A DNA stretch of 36,632 nucleotides. Origin: Streptomyces sp. SID3343. GTDB taxonomy: Bacteria; Actinomycetota; Actinomycetes; Streptomycetales; Streptomycetaceae. Each line of letters starts with the position of its first letter. The stretch's first letter is position 1. The notes beneath the pieces were generated by a model, which worked only from the letters and a program-made list of their open reading frames with translations, ran no database searches and was not told the origin of the DNA. The position numbers were made by a program, and so were the translations under genes. Shown one piece after another: positions 16,433 through 26,345 of this stretch. Location of the stretch: contig NZ_WWJX01000143.1 of NCBI RefSeq assembly GCF_009865215.1, forward strand, positions 1-36,632, in the 5' to 3' direction.

Positions 16433-17098
16433 TCAGTCGATCGCCACCAGCGCGACGGCCACGAAGTGACTCGCGAAGGCCGCGAGGGTGAACGCGTGGA
16501 AGACCTCGTGGAAGCCGAACCACTGCGGCGACGGGTTCGGCCGCTTGATGCCGTAGACCACCGCGCCGAGGCTGTAGAGCACGCCCCCGACGATCACCAG
16601 GACCACCACCGCGACGCCGCCCTGGCGCATGAATTCGGGCAGGTAGAACACCGCCGCCCAGCCGAGCGCGACATAGATCGGGGTGTAGAGCCACCGCGGG
16701 GCCCCGATCCAGAAAACCCGGAACCCGATGCCCGCGAGTGCCCCGATCCAGACGATCCAGAGCAGAATTTGATCGCTTTTGCCCAGCAAAAGAATGGTCA
16801 GCGGCGTGTACGTGCCCGCGATGATCAGAAAGATGTTGGCGTGGTCGAGGCGACGCAGAACCGCTTCGCCACGGGGGCCCCAGTTGCCCCGGTGGTACAC
16901 CCCCGAGGTGCCGAACAGCATCGCGGCGGTGAGCGCGAAAACGCCGCACGCGACCCGCGCTTTGGTGTCCCCGGCGAGGGCGACCAGGACGATGCCCGCG
17001 GCCACCGCGAGGGGGAATGTCCCCGCGTGGATCCAGCCGCGCAGCTTGGGTTTGATGGGCGTCAAGGGCGCCGTCAAGGCGTGCGCGTCCACACTCAT
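16433..17098 (-). CDS. Hemolysin III (TrhA/PAQR-type) membrane protein
   Basis: 221 residues from ATG 17098. The open frame continues upstream but the extra 64 residues are promoter sequence. Seven hydrophobic helices fit the family. The metal-site motifs of the PAQR/hemolysin III fold are present: S and H in GTSGVYHRGNW, D and H in RRLDHANIFLIIAG, and H-x-x-x-H near the C-terminus in FHEVFHAF. Members are inner-membrane proteins, and the TrhA subgroup is linked to membrane fluidity control. Actual haemolytic activity should not be assumed. It is monocistronic, with its own terminator downstream and inverted repeats just before its start. Confidence 0.9.
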   Translation of the reverse strand: MSVDAHALTAPLTPIKPKLRGWIHAGTFPLAVAAGIVLVALAGDTKARVACGVFALTAAMLFGTSGVYHRGNWGPRGEAVLRRLDHANIFLIIAGTYTPLTILLLGKSDQILLWIVWIGALAGIGFRVFWIGAPRWLYTPIYVALGWAAVFYLPEFMRQGGVAVVVLVIVGGVLYSLGAVVYGIKRPNPSPQWFGFHEVFHAFTLAAFASHFVAVALVAID

Positions 17099-17108
17099 GA
17101 AACCGAGT

Positions 17109-17141
17109 GTACTTACGCGAACGTAAGTTACCGGTAAGTAC
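17109..17141. promoter_or_regulatory. Inverted-repeat operator candidate upstream of the hemolysin III gene
   Basis: Three half-sites of the type ACTTAC occur within 33 bp. ACTTACG (17111-17117) pairs with CGTAAGT (17122-17128) across CGAA. GTACTTAC (17109-17116) also pairs with GTAAGTAC (17134-17141), both perfectly. The block ends 11 bp upstream of the start codon, so a bound protein would block transcription or initiation. The regulator is unknown. The sequence is unusually AT-rich for this genome. Confidence 0.5.
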
Positions 17142-17276
17142 CGAGTGAATCGCATCACGGGAGATCTTGTGCCACAGGGTCGCGAAACCGCATGTATTTG
17201 GGGTTTTCGGGCCGGTACGGGGCACAACTTCCAGGTGGGGCCCGGTCCCGGGCGGTTCTTTGTTCGTACGACCGGA

Positions 17277-17282
17277 TAAAAT
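17277..17282 (+). promoter_or_regulatory. Candidate -10 box of pckG
   Basis: TAAAAT in an otherwise GC-rich 245-bp intergenic region, 62 bp upstream of the pckG GTG. The -35 is unclear; a TTCTTT lies about 15 bp upstream. A GGAG ribosome site at 17334-17337 fixes the GTG start. Confidence 0.35.
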
Positions 17283-17343
17283 CCCCGCAACCCTCAACCC
17301 CGACGCCGGGGACTCGCCGTCCCAGGCGCGAAATGGAGCGATC

Positions 17344-19146
17344 GTGGCCAACGAGGTCCCGACGAAACACCGGCAGCTGATCGACTGGGTGAGCGAGATA
17401 GCCCAGCTGACCCAGCCCGACCGAATCGAGTGGTGTGACGGTTCGGAGGAGGAGTACCAGCGCCTCGCCGACCTCCTCGTCGAGAAGGGCACCTTCAGGA
17501 AGCTCGACGAAAACAAGCGCCCCAACAGCTACTACGCGACCTCCGACCCTCGGGACGTCGCGCGAGTCGAGGACCGGACCTTCATCTGCTCCGAAAAGGA
17601 GGAGGACGCGGGTCCGACCAACAACTGGACCGCCCCGGCCGAGATGCGTGCCAAGCTCGACGGCCTGTTCGCGGGCTCGATGCGTGGTCGCACGATGTAC
17701 GTCGTGCCGTTCTGCATGGGTCCGGTGGGTTCGTCGCTGTCCGCCTACGGCGTCGAGATCACCGACTCGGCCTACGTCGCGGTGTCGATGCGCACCATGA
17801 CCCGTATGGGCAAGGCCGTACTCGACTTCCTCGGCGAGGACGGCGAGTTCGTCAAGGCCGTGCACACCCTCGGGGCTCCGCTCGCCGACGGCGAGGCGGA
17901 CGTGCCGTGGCCGTGCAACACCGAGAAGTACATCACGCACTTCCCCGAGGACCGCGAGATCTGGTCCTACGGCTCGGGCTACGGCGGCAACGCCCTGCTC
18001 GGCAAGAAGTGCTACGCGCTCCGGATCGCGTCCGTCATGGCGCGGGACGAGGGCTGGATGGCCGAGCACATGCTGATCCTGAAGCTCACGCCTCCCTCGG
18101 GCGCCGAGCCGAAGTTCATCGCGGCCGCCTTCCCCTCGGCGTGTGGCAAGACCAACCTCGCGATGCTCCAGCCGACCATTCCGGGCTGGAAGGTCGAGAC
18201 CGTCGGCGACGACATCGCGTGGATGCGGTTCGGCGAGGACGGTCGGCTGTACGCGATCAACCCCGAGGCGGGCTTCTTCGGGGTCGCTCCCGGCACCGGT
18301 GACGACACCAACGCCAACGCGATGAAGACCATGTGGGGCAACTCGGTCTTCACCAACGTCGCCCTCACCGACGACAACGACGTCTGGTGGGAGGGCATGA
18401 CCGAGGAAAAGCCCGCGCACCTGATCGACTGGAAGGGCAACGACTGGACTCCCGAGTCCGACACGCCCGCCGCCCACCCCAACGCGCGGTTCACCGTTCC
18501 CGCCGCGCAGTGCCCGACGATCGCTCCCGAGTGGGAGGACCCGAAGGGTGTGCCGATATCGGCCATTCTCTTCGGTGGTCGTCGCGCCACCGCGGTTCCG
18601 CTGGTGACCGAGTCCTTCGACTGGCAACACGGCGTCTTCCTCGGCGCCAACGTCGCGTCGGAGAAGACCGCGGCCGCCGAGGGCACCGTCGGCGAGTTGC
18701 GCCGCGACCCGTTCGCGATGCTGCCGTTCTGCGGCTACAACATGGGCGACTACATGTCGCACTGGCTGGACATAGGCAAGGCCACCGACGCGGACAAGCT
18801 CCCGAAGATCTACTACGTGAACTGGTTCCGCAAGGACGCGGGCGGCAAGTTCGTGTGGCCCGGCTTCGGCGAGAACAGCCGCGTGCTCAAGTGGATCGTC
18901 GAGCGCCTGGAAGGGCTCGCCGACGGCGTCGACTCCCCGATCGGCGTACTGCCGACGCGCGAGTCGCTCGACCTCAAGGGCCTGGACCTCACCGACACGG
19001 AACTGGACCTGCTCCTGACCGTGGACCGTGAGATCTGGCAGCAGGAGGCCGCGTTGGTCCCCGCGCACCTGGAGAAGTTCGGCACGCACACGCCGCAGGG
19101 GCTGTGGGACGAGTACAACAAGCTGGTCGCCCGACTCGAAGGCTGA
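17344..19146 (+). CDS. pckG: Phosphoenolpyruvate carboxykinase (GTP)
   Basis: 600 residues from GTG 17344, with GGAG 6 nt upstream. It converts oxaloacetate and GTP to phosphoenolpyruvate, CO2 and GDP, the first committed step of gluconeogenesis, in the cytoplasm. The GTP-class kinase loop with the reactive Cys is FPSACGKTN. Other family blocks are [20 protein letters not shown] (in parts, [13 protein letters not shown]), [27 protein letters not shown] (in parts) and [11 protein letters not shown] near the C-terminus. Length matches the roughly 600-residue GTP family, unlike the ATP enzyme. It is monocistronic, closed by the hairpin at 19198. Confidence 0.97.
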   Translation: MANEVPTKHRQLIDWVSEIAQLTQPDRIEWCDGSEEEYQRLADLLVEKGTFRKLDENKRPNSYYATSDPRDVARVEDRTFICSEKEEDAGPTNNWTAPAEMRAKLDGLFAGSMRGRTMYVVPFCMGPVGSSLSAYGVEITDSAYVAVSMRTMTRMGKAVLDFLGEDGEFVKAVHTLGAPLADGEADVPWPCNTEKYITHFPEDREIWSYGSGYGGNALLGKKCYALRIASVMARDEGWMAEHMLILKLTPPSGAEPKFIAAAFPSACGKTNLAMLQPTIPGWKVETVGDDIAWMRFGEDGRLYAINPEAGFFGVAPGTGDDTNANAMKTMWGNSVFTNVALTDDNDVWWEGMTEEKPAHLIDWKGNDWTPESDTPAAHPNARFTVPAAQCPTIAPEWEDPKGVPISAILFGGRRATAVPLVTESFDWQHGVFLGANVASEKTAAAEGTVGELRRDPFAMLPFCGYNMGDYMSHWLDIGKATDADKLPKIYYVNWFRKDAGGKFVWPGFGENSRVLKWIVERLEGLADGVDSPIGVLPTRESLDLKGLDLTDTELDLLLTVDREIWQQEAALVPAHLEKFGTHTPQGLWDEYNKLVARLEG

Positions 19147-19197
19147 GCCGACACCGTGACACCGGGCTGACCGGGAGTCGAAATACCGGTACGCTCC

Positions 19198-19237
19198 GGG
19201 CCCGGCGGGATCTCTCCCGCCGGGCCCTCGGCGTTTT
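19198..19237 (+). terminator. Intrinsic terminator of pckG
   Basis: Perfect 13-bp arms (19198-19210 and 19215-19227, GGGCCCGGCGGGA and its complement) with a TCTC loop, followed by TTTT at 19234-19237. It lies 52 bp after the pckG stop. Confidence 0.9.
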
Positions 19238-19394
19238 GTCGCGCCCTCCGCCGGAAGAGACGCGGGTCACCGCGACACGCCGTTCGCGAACCGACCTTCA
19301 CCGCATCTTCACGCCCGTCCTCCGTCGCGTGATTCCGAGTGGGCGCCGGACGGGAGTAGGGTTTTCGCGCGGGTGATCACGGACGGAGGAGCAG

Positions 19395-20162
19395 GTGGAC
19401 ATGGGCCTGCGGGACCTCGCATACGGCGCGTACGGCAAGCGCATCGAGGCATCGCTCGACCGTACGGTGATACCGCGTCACGTCGGCGTCATCCTGGACG
19501 GCAATCGCCGCTGGGCGAAGGCGTACGGCGAGCAGATCGCCGAAGGGCACCGCAAGGGCGCCGACAAGATCCACGAACTCCTCGGCTGGTGCGAGGAGGT
19601 CGGCGTCGAGGTCGTGACGCTGTGGCTGCTGTCCACCGACAACCTCAACCGGCCCCCCGACGAGTTGGCCGAGCTGATGGTCATCATCGAGAACGCGGTG
19701 CAGGACATCGCCGCCGCGCGGCGCTGGCGGGTGCACCCCGTCGGGGCGCTCGACCTGTTGCCCGAGCACACCCGAGACGTGCTCAAGCGCTCCGAGGAGG
19801 AGACCGCCGGCTTCGACGGCGTCTTCGTCAACGTCGCGGTCGGCTACGGCGGCCGGCACGAGATCGCCGACGCGGTGCGCTCGCTGCTCCAGGAGCACGC
19901 GGGCCGCGGCACCACGATCGAGGAACTCGCGGAGTTCATCGACGTCGAACACATCGCCGAGCATTTGTACACCCGAGGCCAGCCGGATCCGGACCTCGTC
20001 ATCCGAACGTCCGGTGAACAGCGGTTGTCCGGCTTCTTGCTGTGGCAAAGCGCGCATTCGGAGTTCTACTTCTGCGAGGCCTTCTGGCCGGACTTTCGGA
20101 AAGTCGACTTTCTTCGAGCGCTGCGCGACTATTCGGCCCGACACCGCCGCTACGGGACCTGA
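19395..20162 (+). CDS. uppS: Isoprenyl transferase (cis-prenyl diphosphate synthase)
   Basis: 255 residues from GTG 19395, with GGAGGA about 4 nt before it; ATG 19401 two codons later is possible. The enzyme adds isopentenyl diphosphate units in cis to an allylic diphosphate, making polyprenyl carriers for cell wall synthesis or short Z-prenyl intermediates. The catalytic block HVGVILDGNRRWAK holds the essential Asp and the diphosphate-binding residues. IRTSGEQRLSGFLLWQ and EFYF are the C-terminal substrate blocks. Actinomycetes usually carry two paralogues. Chain length of this one cannot be set from the sequence. It precedes phoH by 292 bp. Confidence 0.93.
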   Translation: MDMGLRDLAYGAYGKRIEASLDRTVIPRHVGVILDGNRRWAKAYGEQIAEGHRKGADKIHELLGWCEEVGVEVVTLWLLSTDNLNRPPDELAELMVIIENAVQDIAAARRWRVHPVGALDLLPEHTRDVLKRSEEETAGFDGVFVNVAVGYGGRHEIADAVRSLLQEHAGRGTTIEELAEFIDVEHIAEHLYTRGQPDPDLVIRTSGEQRLSGFLLWQSAHSEFYFCEAFWPDFRKVDFLRALRDYSARHRRYGT

Positions 20163-20454
20163 CGCGTCGTCACTGGGGCCGTCCGATACGGGATTTCCGC
20201 GGCTCTGTGATCATCGTCTTTGTGTCGGAGCCCCTGATCACGGGAATAACCCTCTCGGGCCGGCCCGCAATCCAGTGAGCCGGTGCGCTATGTGGGTGAC
20301 ACCCCGTCACCTGCCCGGGAGGCCCTTCCGTGCACTACAAGCTCCACTGTTCACGGCGACAGGAGGGCCGGGCACCCGGCTCTCGGGCCGGGGCCCGGAC
20401 TCCGAGCGATCAGGGCGCACGGTGCGCGTGCCCTGAGAGGGGGCGAGGCACTCC
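20163..20454 (+). promoter_or_regulatory. Upstream region of phoH with two small palindromes
   Basis: No convincing gene is present. GGTGAC and GTCACC form a hairpin with a 5-nt spacer (20295-20311). GCGCACGGTGCGC is a 13-bp perfect palindrome at 20415-20427, 27 bp before the phoH GTG and just upstream of its ribosome site (AGGGGGCGAGG). Either could act on the phoH mRNA leader or as an operator. No assignment is possible. Confidence 0.3.
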
Positions 20455-21771
20455 GTGGCCACGATCCAACGCCGTGCTCCGCAGCACCGGACGTATGTCC
20501 TCGACACAAGCGTGCTCCTGGCCGATCCGTCGGCGCTCTTGAAGTTCGACGAGCACGAAGTGGTTCTGCCCGTTGTCGTGATCACCGAGTTGGAGGCCAA
20601 GCGCCACCACCCGGAACTGGGCTACTTCGCCCGGCACGCGCTGCGGATGCTGGACGAACTGCGCACGCAATACGGGCGTTTGGACGCGCCCGTGCCGATC
20701 GGGGAATCCGGCGGCACGCTGCGGGTGGAGCTCAACCACATCGACGCGACCGTTCTCCCGCCCGGGTTTCGCCTCGGTGACAACGACTCGCGCATCCTCG
20801 CGGTCGCGAGGCACCTCATGGCGGAGGGGCACGATGTGACACTCGTGTCCAAGGACGTACCGATGCGGGTCAAGGCATCCGCGGTGGGGCTGAGCGCGGA
20901 GGAGTACCGCGCCGAGTTGGTGAACACGTCCGGATGGACGGGCATGGCCGAGTTGCAGGTCGACTCGGACGACATCGACGCGCTGTTCGAGCACGATCGC
21001 ACCCACATCGAACAGGCCGCCGACCTGCCCTGTCACACGGGCCTGGTGCTCGTCTCCGAGCGTGGAAAGGCGCTCGGGCGGGTCACCGCCGACAAGCAGG
21101 TGCGACTCGTGCGCGGCGATCGCGACGTGTTCGGCCTGCACGGGCGCAGCGCCGAGCAGCGGATAGCTCTCGACCTGCTGCTCGACCCCGACATCGGCAT
21201 CGTCTCGCTCGGCGGGCGCGCCGGTACGGGCAAGTCGGCGCTGGCGATGTGCGCGGGCCTGGAGGCGGTCCTGGAGCGCAATCAGCACCGCAAGGTCATG
21301 GTCTTTCGACCCCTGTACGCGGTGGGCGGCCAGGAGTTGGGATACCTGCCCGGCACCGAGAACGAGAAGATGAGTCCGTGGGCGCAGGCGGTCTTCGACA
21401 CGCTGTCGGCGGTCACCACGTCCGACGTGATCGAGGAGGTCGTCGCGCGCGGCATGCTGGAGGTCCTGCCGCTCACGCACATCCGCGGCCGGTCCCTGCA
21501 CGACGCGTTCGTCATCGTCGACGAGGCCCAGTCCCTGGAACGCAACGTCCTGCTGACCGTGTTGTCGCGGATCGGCAGCAACTCGCGGGTGGTGCTCACC
21601 CACGATGTCGCGCAACGGGACAATCTGCGGGTCGGCCGGCACGACGGCGTCGTCGCGGTGGTCGAAAAGCTCAAGGGGCATCCGCTGTTCGCCCACATCA
21701 CCCTGACCCGGTCCGAGCGTTCGCCGATCGCGGCGCTGGTCACCGAGATGTTGGAGGACCTGCCGGGCTGA
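20455..21771 (+). CDS. PhoH-family ATPase with N-terminal PIN domain (PhoH2 type)
   Basis: 438 residues from GTG 20455, with an AGGGGGCGAG ribosome site. Residues about 12-145 form a PIN RNase domain: [12 protein letters not shown] with the first metal Asp, then E in ITELEAKR, and DND in [13 protein letters not shown]. From about 235 the PhoH ATPase domain shows a P-loop ([11 protein letters not shown]), a Walker B ([11 protein letters not shown]) and the PhoH block [19 protein letters not shown] (in parts). Such fusions unwind and cut RNA and are thought to act in RNA turnover under stress. It is monocistronic, with a strong hairpin 18 bp after the stop. Confidence 0.94.
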   Translation: MATIQRRAPQHRTYVLDTSVLLADPSALLKFDEHEVVLPVVVITELEAKRHHPELGYFARHALRMLDELRTQYGRLDAPVPIGESGGTLRVELNHIDATVLPPGFRLGDNDSRILAVARHLMAEGHDVTLVSKDVPMRVKASAVGLSAEEYRAELVNTSGWTGMAELQVDSDDIDALFEHDRTHIEQAADLPCHTGLVLVSERGKALGRVTADKQVRLVRGDRDVFGLHGRSAEQRIALDLLLDPDIGIVSLGGRAGTGKSALAMCAGLEAVLERNQHRKVMVFRPLYAVGGQELGYLPGTENEKMSPWAQAVFDTLSAVTTSDVIEEVVARGMLEVLPLTHIRGRSLHDAFVIVDEAQSLERNVLLTVLSRIGSNSRVVLTHDVAQRDNLRVGRHDGVVAVVEKLKGHPLFAHITLTRSERSPIAALVTEMLEDLPG

Positions 21772-21788
21772 GTGCCCGCGTCGCGCAC

Positions 21789-21840
21789 CGAGCCCCGTCG
21801 ACGGCGTCCCGAGTGTTTCGGGACGCCTCGGCGGGGCTCG
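21789..21840 (+). terminator. Hairpin after phoH
   Basis: Two stacked perfect stems: outer CGAGCCCCG / CGGGGCTCG (21789-21797 and 21832-21840), inner GGCGTCCCGA / TCGGGACGCC (21803-21812 and 21818-21827). No long T-run follows, so it may be a factor-assisted or processing hairpin, as is common in streptomycetes. Confidence 0.75.
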
Positions 21841-22181
21841 AACGTGTCGGTTATGTCGGGTGGAAACGGACTCCTCGGGAAAAGGAAAACCCTTGCCCGA
21901 TCCGACCGTTGTGATGTTCGACACGCGCCGGGAAATTGCTTCCGAATGTTTGGCTGAGGCAGGCTGCTGAACTTGTAAGACCCCCGCGTACAGCTCGACC
22001 CGACAACTGAACACATGACCTGCTGTACGCCGCCCGTCGAAACGTTTCGGAATCTCCTCGGAAAATCCCGTGACGTCAGGGCCGTGACGACACCTCGCGA
22101 AAGCGCGAGGTCGTTCGCAGACCAGGGGTTGGACTCGTTCACCGCGCTCGTCGCGGGGGGCGCCTGCCGGAAGGAACATGT
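21841..22181 (+). promoter_or_regulatory. Long leader region of the lytic transglycosylase gene
   Basis: About 340 bp without a gene. GCGTACAGC (21986-21994) pairs perfectly with GCTGTACGC (22022-22030) across 27 nt. A compact hairpin ACCTCGCG-AAAG-CGCGAGGT lies at 22092-22111. A long structured leader is expected for cell wall hydrolase genes of this type, some of which carry a cyclic di-AMP riboswitch. I could not recognise the conserved riboswitch core here. Confidence 0.35.
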
Positions 22182-22925
22182 GTGAGCCGGATCTCGGTCC
22201 GGGGGATAGCCGTGGCATCCGCCACCGCTGTCACGGCCGTTGGCGCCGTCGTCGGTTTCAGTGGAGCGGGAGTTTCCGCCCCTGCCGGCGCCCAGACACT
22301 AGACGAAGCGAGCACGACCAAGCTTCTGGAAGTTCCCGCCGCCCCGCAGGCGCAGGAACTGAGCACCGGGATCACCCAGCAGGCCGACGCCCAGACGGCC
22401 GCCTACGACGAGGCGCAGCGCGCTCAGGCCGCAGAGGCCGAGCGGGTCAAGGCCGAAGCGGAGAAGGCCGCCGAGGAGAAGGCGGCCGCGGAGAAGGCCG
22501 CGGCGGACAAGGCCGCGGCCGAGAAGGCGGCTGCGGACAAGGCGGCGGCCGACAAGGCCGAGGCCGACCGCAAGGCGGCCCAGGAGCGCGCGGCCCGGTC
22601 CGCCGTGCGTGGCCCGGTGGAGAAGGTGACGGCTTCCGCCGCCGACGCCAAGGCGATCGCGCAGTCGATGATGAGCTCGACGCAGTACACGTGCTTCAGC
22701 AACATCGTCGAGCGCGAGAGCGGTTGGCGGGTCAACGCCACCAATGCCTCCTCCGGCGCCTACGGGCTCGTGCAGTCGCTGCCCGGCAACAAGATGGCCT
22801 CGGCCGGCGCGGACTGGCGCACCAACCCCGAGACGCAGATCAAGTGGGGCCTGAGCTACATGAACGGGCGCTACGGCAGCCCGTGCGAGGCATGGACGTT
22901 CTGGAAGAGCCACCACTGGTACTGA
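22182..22925 (+). CDS. Secreted lytic transglycosylase-like protein with Ala/Lys-rich linker
   Basis: 247 residues from GTG 22182, with AAGGAA upstream. Residues 1-38 are a signal peptide: a basic start (SRISVRG), a hydrophobic Ala/Val/Gly core and an APAGAQ end. Residues about 75-135 form a charged helical linker with runs of KAAAEKAAADK type. The C-terminal 95 residues match the transglycosylase/aggregation-promoting-factor fold, with the catalytic Glu in NIVERESGW, then SSGAYGLVQSLPGNKM and the ending WTFWKSHHWY. The enzyme should cleave peptidoglycan glycan strands outside the cell, probably during germination or growth. The linker probably lets the domain reach through the wall. Substrate and timing are inferred from the family. 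Confidence 0.88.
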   Translation: MSRISVRGIAVASATAVTAVGAVVGFSGAGVSAPAGAQTLDEASTTKLLEVPAAPQAQELSTGITQQADAQTAAYDEAQRAQAAEAERVKAEAEKAAEEKAAAEKAAADKAAAEKAAADKAAADKAEADRKAAQERAARSAVRGPVEKVTASAADAKAIAQSMMSSTQYTCFSNIVERESGWRVNATNASSGAYGLVQSLPGNKMASAGADWRTNPETQIKWGLSYMNGRYGSPCEAWTFWKSHHWY

Positions 22926-22955
22926 CAGTTCGTCACATCCCGGACGAGACACCGA

Positions 22956-22989
22956 CGAGCCCCGCTTGCCGCAAGGCGAGCGGGGCTCG
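22956..22989. terminator. Bidirectional hairpin between convergent genes
   Basis: Perfect 11-bp arms, CGAGCCCCGCT / AGCGGGGCTCG (22956-22966 and 22979-22989), with an inner GCC-GCAA-GGC stem. It sits between the transglycosylase (ends 22925) and the convergent thiolase (ends 23022), and can serve both. Confidence 0.8.
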
Positions 22990-23021
22990 TTCGCGCGTGG
23001 CGCGCGTCGGGCGCGGTCGGG

Positions 23022-24293
<1,272 letters not shown>

Positions 24294-24376
24294 GGATGTT
24301 CCGGTGTCAAGCCCGGGCGACGCCCCGGCGCCGGCTGCCGCGGTGGGCGGGTGGTGATTAGCGGAACGTGAGCTTC

Positions 24377-24395
24377 CGCATGGGAATCCCATGCG
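24377..24395 (+). promoter_or_regulatory. 19-bp palindromic operator of the tandem TetR gene
   Basis: CGCATGGGAATCCCATGCG is a perfect palindrome (9-bp arms, 1-nt centre) lying 16-34 bp upstream of the regulator's GTG. A candidate -10 TACGCT (24399-24404) follows directly, which would put the transcription start at or near the GTG (leaderless mRNA). The position between -35 and -10 fits autorepression. Confidence 0.7.
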
Positions 24396-24410
24396 TACTA
24401 CGCTTGCCGA

Positions 24411-25721
24411 GTGTTCAGCGATCGAGCGGGTGCGGAGCGTCACGTCAGGCCCCGGGGGGATCGACGCGCGGAGATCATCAGACACGCGTGCGCGTTGTTC
24501 GCCGAACGCGGCTACGGCGCGACGACGGTTCGCCAGATCGCGGAGGCCGCCGACATGCTGTCCGGCAGCCTGTATCACCACTTCCCGTCCAAGGAAGCGA
24601 TGCTCCGGGAAGTCCTGGACGCGTTCTTCACCGAGATCATGAACCGCCATCGAGCCACCGTCGCGCGCGACCACGACCCGATCACCACGCTGCGCGGACT
24701 GCTGCGCGACAGCCTCGACGCCATCGGCGACAACCCCGACGCGGCGATCGTGGTGGTCGGCGAATCGCGCCGCCTCTCGCGCAACGAGGGCTTCGTGTGG
24801 CTCTCCGATCGCACCGCCGAGGCGTCCGGCCTGTGGGGCCGCGTCCTGCGGCGAGGGGTCGAGGAGGGCAGCCTGCGCCGGGACCTGCATCCGGTACTGC
24901 TCTCGCTGATGCTCCAGTCGGCCGTGTGGGGGATGGCGCAGTGGTACCGGCCGCAGGGGACCTACGACACCGACGCGGCGGCCGGGCGGCTCGTGGACGT
25001 CTTCGTACGCGGGGTCGTCGTCCCCGGGCGCTACGCGTCGCGGCAGATCTGCAATCTGCTCGGCCCCGCGCGTTACACGTCCCCCACCCTGCGCCCGGTC
25101 GGCCCGGACGAGGACGCGCGGGTGGAGGCCCGGCGGCGGATGGCGCGCGTTTCGAGCGAGACCGACGCGCGGACGCGGATCCGGATCGCGTCGAACCTGT
25201 TGTTCGAGCAGGACGGCTACGCGGGGACCACGGTGCGCCGGATCGCCGATCTGGCCCGGGTCCCGGTGGGCAGCCTCGCGCACCACATCGGATCGAAGGA
25301 ACAGCTGCTCGCCGACCTGCTCAACGACTTCCTGGGCGACCTGCGCACCGCGTTCGACAAGGACGCCGTCGGGCAACCGGAGCCGGTGGAGCGGCTGTCG
25401 GGTCTGATCGGGCGGACCGTGGAGGCGCACGCCCGGCACGGGGTCTCCACGGTGTTGGCGATAAACGAGATACGGGGCGACGAACTCCCGTGCGGCCGGC
25501 TGCGGATCCAGCGCGCGAAGGTCTCCGACACGTGGACCCGGTCACTGGCGGCGGGCATCCGCGCGGGCGACTTCCATCCGGACCTGGATCCGGTCTTCAC
25601 CCAGCGGGTGCTGCGGACGGCGATCTCCACAGGCAGCCGCATCTACCGCGGCATGGGCGTACGCGACGCGGTGGGGCTGTATCGCGAGGTGGTCCTGGCG
25701 GGGATGGGCGCCCGGCGCTGA
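24411..25721 (+). CDS. Double-length TetR regulator (two TetR units in tandem)
   Basis: 436 residues from GTG 24411; no ribosome site is visible and the mRNA may be leaderless. There are two complete TetR units. The first HTH is near residues 20-66 (AEIIRHACALFAERGYGATT, then VRQIAEAADMLSGSLYHHFP). The second is near 245-295 (IRIASNLLFEQDGYAGTT, then VRRIADLARVPVGSLAHHIG). Each is followed by its own helical domain. Most TetR proteins are about 200 residues and dimerise; this one may act as an internal pseudo-dimer. Two different palindromes lie in the shared intergenic region with the thiolase, so the two HTHs could read different sites. The ligand is probably an acyl-CoA, judging only from the neighbour. 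Confidence 0.9.
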   Translation: MFSDRAGAERHVRPRGDRRAEIIRHACALFAERGYGATTVRQIAEAADMLSGSLYHHFPSKEAMLREVLDAFFTEIMNRHRATVARDHDPITTLRGLLRDSLDAIGDNPDAAIVVVGESRRLSRNEGFVWLSDRTAEASGLWGRVLRRGVEEGSLRRDLHPVLLSLMLQSAVWGMAQWYRPQGTYDTDAAAGRLVDVFVRGVVVPGRYASRQICNLLGPARYTSPTLRPVGPDEDARVEARRRMARVSSETDARTRIRIASNLLFEQDGYAGTTVRRIADLARVPVGSLAHHIGSKEQLLADLLNDFLGDLRTAFDKDAVGQPEPVERLSGLIGRTVEAHARHGVSTVLAINEIRGDELPCGRLRIQRAKVSDTWTRSLAAGIRAGDFHPDLDPVFTQRVLRTAISTGSRIYRGMGVRDAVGLYREVVLAGMGARR

Positions 25722-25753
25722 GGGCGACCGCTGCGCCGCTGCGCGGGGCGCAC

Positions 25754-25785
25754 CGAAGGCCCGCCCCGAACGGGACGGGCCTTCG
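25754..25785. terminator. Hairpin between convergent tandem TetR and ahpD
   Basis: Perfect 10-bp arms, CGAAGGCCCG / CGGGCCTTCG (25754-25763 and 25776-25785), with an inner CCCG-AA-CGGG stem. It lies between converging genes and can serve both. Confidence 0.8.
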
Positions 25786-25821
25786 TGGGTGTAGCGGGTG
25801 TGACGCGACGTCAGGCCGTGC

Positions 25822-26343
25822 TCAGCCCTCGGTCTCCAGGGTCACGCCGACCGCGTGGATCACGGCGGCGATCTTGATCGCCTCCTGGATCGTCTCGCGC
25901 GGCACGCCCTCCTTGCGCAGGACCTGCTCGTGCGACTCCAGGCACCGACCGCAGCCGTTGATCGCCGAGACGGCGAGCGACCACAGTTCGAAGTCGGCCT
26001 TGGGGGCGCCCGGGTTGGCCATCACGTTCATCCGCAGACCGGCCCGGAGGTTGCCGTATTCCGGGTCGCCGATGAGGTGCATGGACCGGTAGTAGATGTT
26101 GTTCATCGCCATGATCGCGGCAGCGGCCTTGGCGGCGGTGAACGCCTCGTCCGACAGGTGCGTCTTGGCTTCCGGCTCCAGCTGGGCCAAAACCTTGGGG
26201 CTGCGCGCGGCGATGGCGCACGCGAGCACCGTGCCCCAGAGCGTCTGTTCGGCGAGCTTGGAGTTGCCCACGACCGAGCCCAGGTTGAGCTTGAGGTCCT
26301 TGGCGTACTCGGGGAGGTCGGCCTTCAGGACGTCGAGTCCCAT
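25822..26343 (-). CDS. ahpD: Alkyl hydroperoxide reductase AhpD
   Basis: 173 residues from ATG 26343, 2 nt after the ahpC stop. AhpD passes electrons to AhpC, and in mycobacteria it draws them from a lipoamide carrier. The active block is [15 protein letters not shown]: redox pair C-x-x-C and the proton-relay His three residues on. Upstream Glu and the [15 protein letters not shown] helix fit the family. Length matches the 175-residue mycobacterial protein. It forms an operon with ahpC, divergent from oxyR, for peroxide defence. Confidence 0.95.
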   Translation of the reverse strand: MGLDVLKADLPEYAKDLKLNLGSVVGNSKLAEQTLWGTVLACAIAARSPKVLAQLEPEAKTHLSDEAFTAAKAAAAIMAMNNIYYRSMHLIGDPEYGNLRAGLRMNVMANPGAPKADFELWSLAVSAINGCGRCLESHEQVLRKEGVPRETIQEAIKIAAVIHAVGVTLETEG

Positions 26344-26345
26344 GC

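Noticed and set aside
20290-20436. Short frame of 48 codons (MWVTPRH...) upstream of phoH
   Set aside because: No ribosome site and no similarity I can recognise; it overlaps palindromes of the leader. A leader peptide cannot be excluded but is not supported.
21841-22181. Cyclic di-AMP (ydaO-type) riboswitch
   Set aside because: Position and downstream gene fit, but the conserved core sequence was not found by eye, so I list only the hairpins.
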